Part shown: in pieces, positions 32,436 to 37,594 of the stretch | How positions within the stretch are numbered: the first letter of the stretch is position 1 | Layout of the letters: the number at the start of each line of letters is the position of its first letter | Assembly: GCA_030065055.1 (NCBI GenBank) | Contig: JASJDS010000020.1 | Span: 1 to 37,594, forward strand | Direction of reading: 5' to 3' | Source: Calothrix sp. MO_192.B10 | GTDB taxonomy: Bacteria; Cyanobacteriota; Cyanobacteriia; Cyanobacteriales; Nostocaceae | DNA: 37,594 nt | Notes under the pieces: generated by a model | Databases searched by the model: none | Told to the model about the DNA's origin: nothing | The model's input: only the letters and a program-made list of their open reading frames with translations | Made by a program: the position numbers and the translations under genes

Positions 32436-32909
32436 ATGAACCTACCTTCTTTTCTCTGGCTGTGGAAAATAGCAGCTTGGTCTATGGGTTTGTCATTGGT
32501 AGCTTATGTCATATTGGCATTTAGTGGTATTTGGATGTTACGCACCAAAACCAGAGATGGAAATAATGCAGCTTTTTTAGACTGGATGTGGAGGATTGGG
32601 AATTACAGAAATTTGGGTAATTTCCACTATTTCATGGGCTGGTGTATGGTCAGTTTAGTGCTGTTGTTGTTACTGATTGGCATTATTGGCACTTTAGGTC
32701 ACTTTGGCTCATTAGGGCAGTCTTCCCATTTATTTGCTGGATTGACAGTGGTGGTGTTGGTTTTAGTTTCTGGGGGAAGTGCCCTGCTCATCCGCAGTGG
32801 ATATGAGTGGGCTAGGCGGATTCATGTTGCTACGAACATAGTCCTATTTTTTGCTTTTGCTTGGGTTTCTCTAACGGGGTGGAGCGTGGTACAGAAGTAT
32901 TTACCTTAA
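32436..32909 (+). CDS. DUF4079 integral membrane protein
   Basis: 157 residues, four predicted membrane segments (about 10-32, 64-88, 95-118 and 128-152). It resembles DUF4079 proteins of cyanobacteria and chloroplasts: a short hydrophobic protein with histidines at helix ends (NFHYFMGW, LGHFG, SSHLFAG, RRIHVATNIVLFF), suggestive of, but not proof of, cytochrome b561-like haem binding. Function is not established. The C-terminal segment HVATNIVLFFAFAWVSLTGW is the most conserved-looking part. It follows the DUF1830 gene after an intrinsic terminator and a HIP1 site, so it has its own promoter. Confidence 0.78.
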   Translation: MNLPSFLWLWKIAAWSMGLSLVAYVILAFSGIWMLRTKTRDGNNAAFLDWMWRIGNYRNLGNFHYFMGWCMVSLVLLLLLIGIIGTLGHFGSLGQSSHLFAGLTVVVLVLVSGGSALLIRSGYEWARRIHVATNIVLFFAFAWVSLTGWSVVQKYLP

Positions 32910-33055
32910 GAAATTTCCAGAATTGAAATTATCATGGGAGGTGACAATTCATCACCAACGTAGAATGTTTGTCCTATGGCACATCCATTGTAGGGGCGCT
33001 GCGGCTTGCGCCCTTGCCATTGGTAAAATGATTTTCAAGAATCACTGTAATATAG

Positions 33056-33156
33056 CACTACGCCTCCGCAGTTAGGACATTTCTAAATCCTGAAACCCTT
33101 TGAAAATCTGCTGTTCCCTGTTAAGAGTTCCCTATTCCCTAGCGCGTAGCGCTGTA
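33056..33156. repeat. Dispersed ~105-bp repeat, copy B, overlapping the amylase 3' end
   Basis: Homologous to 15181-15290: CACTACGC, GGACATTTCTAAATCC, CTGTTCCCTGTT and an AGCGCGTAGCGCT palindrome in place of AGCACGTAGTGCT. The amylase stop codon (CTA on the + strand, 33083-33085) and the codons before it lie inside this repeat. Confidence 0.85.
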
Positions 33157-34693
33157 CCTTTTGTCCTCCGTGGATGGCAACAGCATTTTGGCCTGGAGCT
33201 TGGATATTGGCAAATCCTTGGGTATCAACAGTGACTTTATTACCTGTACAATCCCGACCATTCTTAGTTAGTTCACCCGTCACCACATTACAGTAAGTTC
33301 CTGCGGGTAAGCCGGTTTGAAACCGACGACTGAGAGAATTATTTTCCCGATTAATGACGACAAAACCCTTATTTCCACGTCCAAAGGCGATTTGGTTTTT
33401 ACCATTACTCCACCAATTAGAGACAACAAAGTCATTATTAGTGTAATTACGGAAGCCTACCATATTAGCGATCGCCTTAATTCGATGTTCGCATACCCAG
33501 TTTTGCTGACAACCAATATTTTTCCCTTTGGGATTATAAATGCTGTTAGTTCGTCCCTGGGTATTTGATGGTGGTCCTTGGGAGTCAGTTTGAAATTGGT
33601 AGCTAGACATCACTTTGGGGTAGCCGTAGGGGAAAGCTAACATAAAAATATTAGCTAGAACATACAGCTGACCATCTTTAAAAGTTAACACTTTGCCACC
33701 TGTGCCATGACCCCGTTGATTATCATGGTTATCCAGAAATATTATGGCCTTATTGCTAGGTATCATCGTCTTTTCGGTAGCAAATCTCTGTAAATCTGCC
33801 AATTTACCGTTACGAAATATGGGAGCGATACCCAGACTATATTTAAACTCAGTCACGTTACCGGTGGGAAAATATTCTCCTGGTTGTATCGGTTCCCCTG
33901 GATTAGCAATTACTTCTTGATAAATATAAGGCTTGCCCCGTAATTTACTGAATACCGCCCCTAAATCCGTTTTCGACATATGTTTAGCGGCATCAATGCG
34001 AAAACCGGCTACCCCAATACTAATTAAATCATTGAGATAGGTGGCAATGCGCGATCGCACTTTTTGGGCACCCGTATCTAAATCACTTAAATTTAACAAT
34101 TCACAATTTTGAACTTCGTAACGATCATTCCAGTTTTGAATATCATCATTCCCATTGCGATCGCAATGATGAAAGTCTTGATAATTATAATCTGGAAACT
34201 GATAGCGACGGAAGAGAGAACCCCCACTACCAATTTCTTGTTTTCCTGGTTCCAAAACCCCAGTCATGTGGTTAATGACTGCATCGACATAAATATCCAC
34301 CCCAACTTTTTTACATCGCCGTACCATATCCACAAATTCTCTTCTGGTACCTCCGCGACTTTCTAATTTGTAACTCACAGGCTGGTAACGTTGATACCAA
34401 GGAAAATTTTTAACTAGACGATGTTCCTGGGGGGGAGAAATTTGCACTGCGGAATAGCCTTTAGGACCGAGAAAATTTTCGCATTCTTGGGCAATATCAG
34501 TCCATTTCCACTCAAACAGATGCACGAAAACGGTACGGGGTAAGTTTGGTTTTTTCTTGGGTGCTAAAAGCCTTTGTTGGGGAGAAGCCTGGGTAATCAC
34601 AGACCCTAATGCTGTGGGGGAATCAAAAAAATTACTGCCAATGAGAGTAATCAAAAATGTAGATACTAAACCCTGAAAACACTTACTCAACAT
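33083..34693 (-). CDS. Secreted alpha-amylase (GH13, animal-type signature)
   Basis: 536 residues. An N-terminal signal peptide (about 1-29, hydrophobic STFLITLIGSNFF) targets it to the periplasm or outside. The GH13 (beta/alpha)8 catalytic domain has all four conserved regions: DAVINH; GFRIDAAKH with nucleophile Asp234; YQEVI with acid/base Glu260; and FLDNHDNQRGHG with Asp324. The QRGHG extension and the VHLFEWKW start are typical of animal-type, often chloride-dependent, alpha-amylases, which hydrolyse alpha-1,4-glucans. A beta-sandwich C-domain occupies about 420-510. The last ~23 residues (from QRYALGNREL) are read through a dispersed repeat and are not part of the family. Other glycogen-degradation genes are not nearby. 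The start at 34693 gives an intact leader. Confidence 0.93.
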   Translation of the reverse strand: MLSKCFQGLVSTFLITLIGSNFFDSPTALGSVITQASPQQRLLAPKKKPNLPRTVFVHLFEWKWTDIAQECENFLGPKGYSAVQISPPQEHRLVKNFPWYQRYQPVSYKLESRGGTRREFVDMVRRCKKVGVDIYVDAVINHMTGVLEPGKQEIGSGGSLFRRYQFPDYNYQDFHHCDRNGNDDIQNWNDRYEVQNCELLNLSDLDTGAQKVRSRIATYLNDLISIGVAGFRIDAAKHMSKTDLGAVFSKLRGKPYIYQEVIANPGEPIQPGEYFPTGNVTEFKYSLGIAPIFRNGKLADLQRFATEKTMIPSNKAIIFLDNHDNQRGHGTGGKVLTFKDGQLYVLANIFMLAFPYGYPKVMSSYQFQTDSQGPPSNTQGRTNSIYNPKGKNIGCQQNWVCEHRIKAIANMVGFRNYTNNDFVVSNWWSNGKNQIAFGRGNKGFVVINRENNSLSRRFQTGLPAGTYCNVVTGELTKNGRDCTGNKVTVDTQGFANIQAPGQNAVAIHGGQKVQRYALGNRELLTGNSRFSKGFRI

Positions 34694-35033
34694 AAACTCT
34701 AGTAATTAATCACATAGGGGAAATTAGATGAACATCCTGATATAACAGGCATTCATCTCGATTGAACGTGAAAAGAATTAGTATAAAAGTTTATATCACA
34801 ACTAGGAAAATCACCAATAGATAACTCTCATTGCTAGTAGTGCATCTCATTGAGATCCCCGACTTCTATCCTAGGAATTGCTACAATGTGCCGATAGGGG
34901 GTCTGTTCCCTAGCCCTCAAAACTAGTGGGGCAAAGCATTAGTCATTGATGCGTTGTAGTGGCAAAATTATCGCAAAAGTGAGATAAAACCTTTTACTCA
35001 GGTTACTATCTTCTCAAGAAAGCAACTGAACCC
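34694..35033. other. Divergent promoter region, amylase and VOC genes
   Basis: No gene. A dyad ATCTCA-T-TGAGAT (34844-34856) followed by CCCCGACTTC belongs to a common cyanobacterial hairpin repeat. AT-rich sequence on either side presumably holds both promoters, but none can be assigned with confidence. Confidence 0.5.
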
Positions 35034-35501
35034 ATGAGCACCAATAGCAACTCCAACCCTACCCTTTCCCCAGGAAATCTGCGTAAAGTCCATCACATTG
35101 CCTTGAACGTGAAAGATATGCAGGCTTCCCGCCATTTTTACGGAACTATCTTAGGTTTGCACGAATTGACAGGTAAGCAGGTGCCAGAAACCCTGGTCAA
35201 TTTAGTAAAAGAGGGTAAAGTTGCTAATTTTGTCACTCCTGATGGTACTATTCTGGATTTATTTTGGTCACCAGAATTAACACCACCACATCCAGATCCA
35301 GCAAAGACTTTTACTGGAGCATATCACCTTGCCTTTGACATCGAGCCACAGTTATTTGAGAGTGCGGTAGAAGTGCTAAAAAATAACCAAATTGCGATCG
35401 CTCATGGTCCTGTTTCTCGTCCTACTGGTAGGGGAATATACTTCTACGATCCCGATGGGTTTATGGTGGAGATTCGCTGCGATCCTGTTTCAGAAGAATG
35501 A
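35034..35501 (+). CDS. VOC-family (glyoxalase/dioxygenase fold) protein
   Basis: 155 residues. A single vicinal-oxygen-chelate module pair: first half LRKVHHIALNVKDMQASRHF and YGTILGLHEL, second half YHLAFDI and GRGIYFYDPDGFMVEIRCDP. Candidate metal ligands are the His of HHIALN, the His of YHLAF and the Glu of VEIRC. The fold covers glyoxalase I, extradiol dioxygenases and resistance proteins; the substrate cannot be told, and glyoxalase I itself normally has a different set of residues. Cytoplasmic, 16 residues of disordered N-terminus. The gene is on the opposite strand from its neighbours and appears monocistronic. Confidence 0.88.
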   Translation: MSTNSNSNPTLSPGNLRKVHHIALNVKDMQASRHFYGTILGLHELTGKQVPETLVNLVKEGKVANFVTPDGTILDLFWSPELTPPHPDPAKTFTGAYHLAFDIEPQLFESAVEVLKNNQIAIAHGPVSRPTGRGIYFYDPDGFMVEIRCDPVSEE

Positions 35502-35584
35502 GGAGTAGGGGTAACCCTTGTGGTTATCCTCGCTGCCAGCTGTTAGCATACTTGCTTCACTCATCACCCCATCACCTCATCACC

Positions 35585-36193
35585 TCACCCCTTCCCTCTT
35601 CGCGACACAAAGAAAGCGATCACCCCCACAGTCGAAAGAGCGATCGCAAATAAAGGTAAGATAAAATTATTACTCTCATTTTTCTCAGTATTCACCGCCG
35701 GTTGAGTTGGTTGATTGTCATTACTTTTGTTATTACTTCCAACTGCCACAGTCACATTAAACTTTAAGGTAAAAGGTCGAAAAGCTTGTCCTGCCTTTGG
35801 GTTGCCACTCAGTTGTAGCTGATAAGCCCCTGGACGGGGAAAATTTATCACAGCACCGGGAATACCTTGATAACGTTCTGCGGCGATCGCTGTTAAAGTG
35901 GGTTGTAAAAGTGGTGTTTCTCCGGGTACATGAGGCTCCGCATAAACCACTAATTGACAATTACATTCTGCTAGGGGGATAACCTTACCACCTTTACGGG
36001 TGAGAGCAAACCAAGCTTGGGATGGCTCTCCGGCGCGGGGAGTATCATTGGGTTCAATGTGTAGAGTTGCACCCACATCACCCTCAACCTTCACCTTATG
36101 GGCAAATGCTGGCTCAACTCCTGTTGTCAACACCAACATCATCAAACTGAATAACCCATAAGCATATCTACTTTGACTTGCTGGGAGGAACAT
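35585..36193 (-). CDS. Periplasmic protein with C-terminal membrane anchor, partner of SafE-like gene
   Basis: 202 residues. A signal peptide (about 1-31, LFSLMMLVLTTGVEPAFA) precedes a beta-rich domain with AHKVKVEGDVGATLHIEPND, a CxC in LAECNCQLVVYAE, and PGAYQLQLSGNP, then a Gln/Asn-rich linker and a C-terminal membrane segment (FILPLFAIALSTVGVIAFFV) with a basic tail. It starts 26 bp inside the end of the SafE-like gene, so the two are translationally linked. The His near the mature N-terminus (AFAHKVKVEG) recalls copper-binding periplasmic proteins such as CopC/YcnI types, which also begin at a mature His, but I cannot confirm metal binding. The pair is probably involved in metal or redox handling in the periplasm. 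Confidence 0.75.
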   Translation of the reverse strand: MFLPASQSRYAYGLFSLMMLVLTTGVEPAFAHKVKVEGDVGATLHIEPNDTPRAGEPSQAWFALTRKGGKVIPLAECNCQLVVYAEPHVPGETPLLQPTLTAIAAERYQGIPGAVINFPRPGAYQLQLSGNPKAGQAFRPFTLKFNVTVAVGSNNKSNDNQPTQPAVNTEKNESNNFILPLFAIALSTVGVIAFFVSRRGKG

Positions 36194-37394
36194 AAAATTT
36201 CTCTAGGGATAACAATGACCAAAAAAAGCGATTTCTGAGGAGAAATACGGCAACAGTCGCAATTAATAAAAATCCGACAGCAAGTCTATTGTCCCAGGTT
36301 AATTGGGAAGAGCCAAAATAATGGGAACCAATCATGAGGGCGTGGATAACGCTGAAAATCATTGCTGGTAAGCTGAGTAGGTGTATTTGTCGCCAACGTT
36401 TCCCCAATCGCCTTTGTAAGGAATCAAAACTAGTCACAGCCGCAGGAGCCATCAAAACTAGTCCGCAAACACCCGCAGCCATACCCCATTGAAATAATGG
36501 TGTGAGGAACCAAAAAGCGGCAAAATTCCATTGTAGAGAATGTTCTATCATATGGAACATATGTAGCCCAGAGAGGACAAAAGCACCCACCCCCAAAGCG
36601 CGACGGTATCGTAGTGGAGATGGCCAGAAACCACTGACAGGACGAGCAATTAAGGCTAAAAACAGCAAAAATAAAGCCCCATGTCCTGTGTAATCTACCA
36701 TCACATCACCAGTCCGCACCAGGGTGAGGATACCAATGGTAAGAGTTACCCAACCACCCAATCTAAATAGCTGGCTGCGTTTATCTTGGCTGAGTAAAGA
36801 TGTAGATACCCCAATACCCAGCATTGTGGGTAAGGTTCCCGCCCCAAAAGCCAGCATGGTTAATCCACCCATCCACAGATTACCAGTTTCCGCAGCTTTG
36901 ATTTGGGCAGCATATAAGAAACCACAAGGCATCAAACCCCAAGTCATCCCCAATAGTACTGGTGTCCACCATTGCTTACCCAAAGATAATTTCATCATGC
37001 CTGTTTGTAAGCGGTTGTGGAGATTAGTTTGCCACAGGGGATGTAAAAAAGGGATTCGGGGTAAAAATTCTGGTTTAATTTGTCCCAAACCAAACCAAAT
37101 CAACAGGATACCAGTAATAATCGCCATCCATTGGCGTAATTCACTACCAACCCCTGCCATTTGTCCACTAGCCAACAGCACTGAACCTATCGCTCCAATC
37201 CCAGACCCTACAAGGGTATAACTGAGGATTCTGCCTAAATTCAGTAGGGTATGAAATTTTAATTGTTGTTGCCAGGAGGGTGTTTGTTGTTGATGGGACA
37301 GGGAAAAAGCCACTGTCAACGGGCCACACATACCCGCACAATGTCCGAAGCTTCCCAGGAAACCTAAAATAGCAATTAACCAAAAATCTAGCAT
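36168..37394 (-). CDS. SafE/DsbD-like multi-pass membrane protein
   Basis: 408 residues, about ten to eleven membrane segments. It matches the sulfite exporter TauE/SafE, DsbD_2-type family: a typical start FLGSFGHCAGMCGPLTVAFS with paired Cys19 and Cys23, and a second signature WGLMPCGFLYAAQ. In relatives these Cys motifs serve copper transport, or thiol transfer during cytochrome oxidase and other metalloprotein assembly. The C-terminal 170 residues (from about 235) add five or so helices with histidines (GLHMFHMIEHSLQW, QIHLLSLPAMIFSVIHALMI), a larger-than-minimal architecture resembling cytochrome b561/ferric-reductase-like helices. First gene of a two-gene operon with the periplasmic protein. 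Likely role: transfer of metal or reducing power across the membrane; the substrate is not known. Confidence 0.8.
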   Translation of the reverse strand: MLDFWLIAILGFLGSFGHCAGMCGPLTVAFSLSHQQQTPSWQQQLKFHTLLNLGRILSYTLVGSGIGAIGSVLLASGQMAGVGSELRQWMAIITGILLIWFGLGQIKPEFLPRIPFLHPLWQTNLHNRLQTGMMKLSLGKQWWTPVLLGMTWGLMPCGFLYAAQIKAAETGNLWMGGLTMLAFGAGTLPTMLGIGVSTSLLSQDKRSQLFRLGGWVTLTIGILTLVRTGDVMVDYTGHGALFLLFLALIARPVSGFWPSPLRYRRALGVGAFVLSGLHMFHMIEHSLQWNFAAFWFLTPLFQWGMAAGVCGLVLMAPAAVTSFDSLQRRLGKRWRQIHLLSLPAMIFSVIHALMIGSHYFGSSQLTWDNRLAVGFLLIATVAVFLLRNRFFWSLLSLEKFYVPPSKSK

Positions 37395-37457
37395 TTAATC
37401 ACTAGCATTTAATCAATAGTTGTTGCTTGCGAATATCCTACCAAGAAAAACGTTGAG

Positions 37458-37550
37458 AGCCTCCAGGCTTTAGCCGGAGGATGAAAACGAGCAGAGAGGA
37501 TTTATCCTCTCGTATCCTATAGGTCAAGTAGGATATGCTAGACTGTAATC
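37458..37550. mobile_element. Hairpin-rich left end of a tnpB element
   Basis: Three hairpins stand before the tnpB start: CTCC-A-GGCT/AGCCGGAG (37461-37479), a perfect GAGAGGAT/ATCCTCTC (37494-37511), and TATCCT/AGGATA (about 37513-37535). Subterminal hairpins next to a tnpB-like start are typical of IS200/IS605-group ends. The exact boundary is not determinable. Confidence 0.5.
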
Positions 37551-37594
37551 ATGGTAAATCTAACACTGACGCTGAAACTCCCTTTTTATAAGCT
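37551..37594 (+). CDS. tnpB: TnpB N-terminus, cut by the window end
   Basis: Only the first 14 codons are present (MVNLTLTLKLPFYK). This matches from memory the N-terminus of a cyanobacterial TnpB subfamily that begins with an LTLKLPFY strand. TnpB is the RNA-guided nuclease of IS200/IS605 and IS607 elements. Whether the gene is intact beyond the window cannot be seen. Confidence 0.55.
   Translation, partial: MVNLTLTLKLPFYK

Noticed and set aside
1-37594. tRNA, rRNA, CRISPR array or prophage
   Set aside because: No cloverleaf with CCA-type end, no rRNA sequence, no spaced short repeats, and no phage structural genes were seen on either strand.

Overview
The window reads as chromosomal DNA of a filamentous, probably heterocyst-forming cyanobacterium (order Nostocales or a close relative). 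Four things support this: frequent GCGATCGC (HIP1) octamers in coding and non-coding DNA; families largely confined to cyanobacteria (DUF1830, DUF4079, DICT-domain proteins, a ~520-residue radical SAM protein of the high-light-acclimation type); many pentapeptide-, TPR- and HEAT-repeat proteins; and intergenic regions full of heptanucleotide STRR arrays and short hairpin repeats. I see no rRNA, tRNA or CRISPR array. All assignments rest on reading motifs by eye; no database search was run.

Layout. 1-2.1 kb: a secreted trypsin-like protease with TPRs, then repeat-rich spacer. 2.1-7.1 kb: a signalling cluster on the + strand, with a stand-alone CheB-type methylesterase, a CheR-type methyltransferase with coiled coil and PAS, and a PAS-PAS hybrid histidine kinase. 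7.1-7.9 kb: a CoA-binding protein and CutA, on the - strand. 8.3-9.5 kb: a TetR-type regulator whose 3' end is broken by an IS200/IS605-type tnpB remnant. 9.5-10.6 kb: a PotD-like lipoprotein. 11.2-15.0 kb: two secreted proteins with matching leaders and matching two-cysteine tails, one carrying HEAT repeats, with the second coupled by a 1-base overlap to a membrane protein with pentapeptide repeats and a CHAT (caspase-like) domain. 15.4-19.1 kb: ClpS, a CPBP membrane protease, a pentapeptide protein and a DICT protein with a degenerate HD-GYP-like region. 19.8-21.5 kb: a large TPR protein. 21.5-22.6 kb: a repeat graveyard including an IS200/IS605 relic. 22.6-28.6 kb: a giant TPR-CHAT protein with twelve near-identical 46-residue repeats, then a small acidic protein and a coiled-coil protein with two C-terminal membrane segments. 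29.2-37.4 kb: mostly housekeeping or metabolic genes (small Cys-rich secreted protein, radical SAM protein, DUF1830, DUF4079, secreted alpha-amylase, VOC protein, and a periplasmic protein paired with a SafE/DsbD-like membrane protein). The last bases start a tnpB gene.

How the genes may work together. The most interesting material is the pair of CHAT loci. CHAT proteins are caspase-like peptidases that in several characterised bacterial systems act as regulated proteases in immunity or cell death. Here one (12.7-15.0 kb) is itself membrane-embedded and coupled to secreted HEAT and Cys-tail proteins. The other (22.6-26.5 kb) is soluble and sits upstream of a possible adaptor and a two-TM candidate effector. 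Both are candidate undescribed conflict or programmed-death modules; this is inference from domain content and gene order. A second theme is repeat invasion of genes: STRR arrays abut start codons and enter a C-terminus, a dispersed repeat supplies the end of the amylase, and MITE-like elements lie between the CHAT-locus genes.
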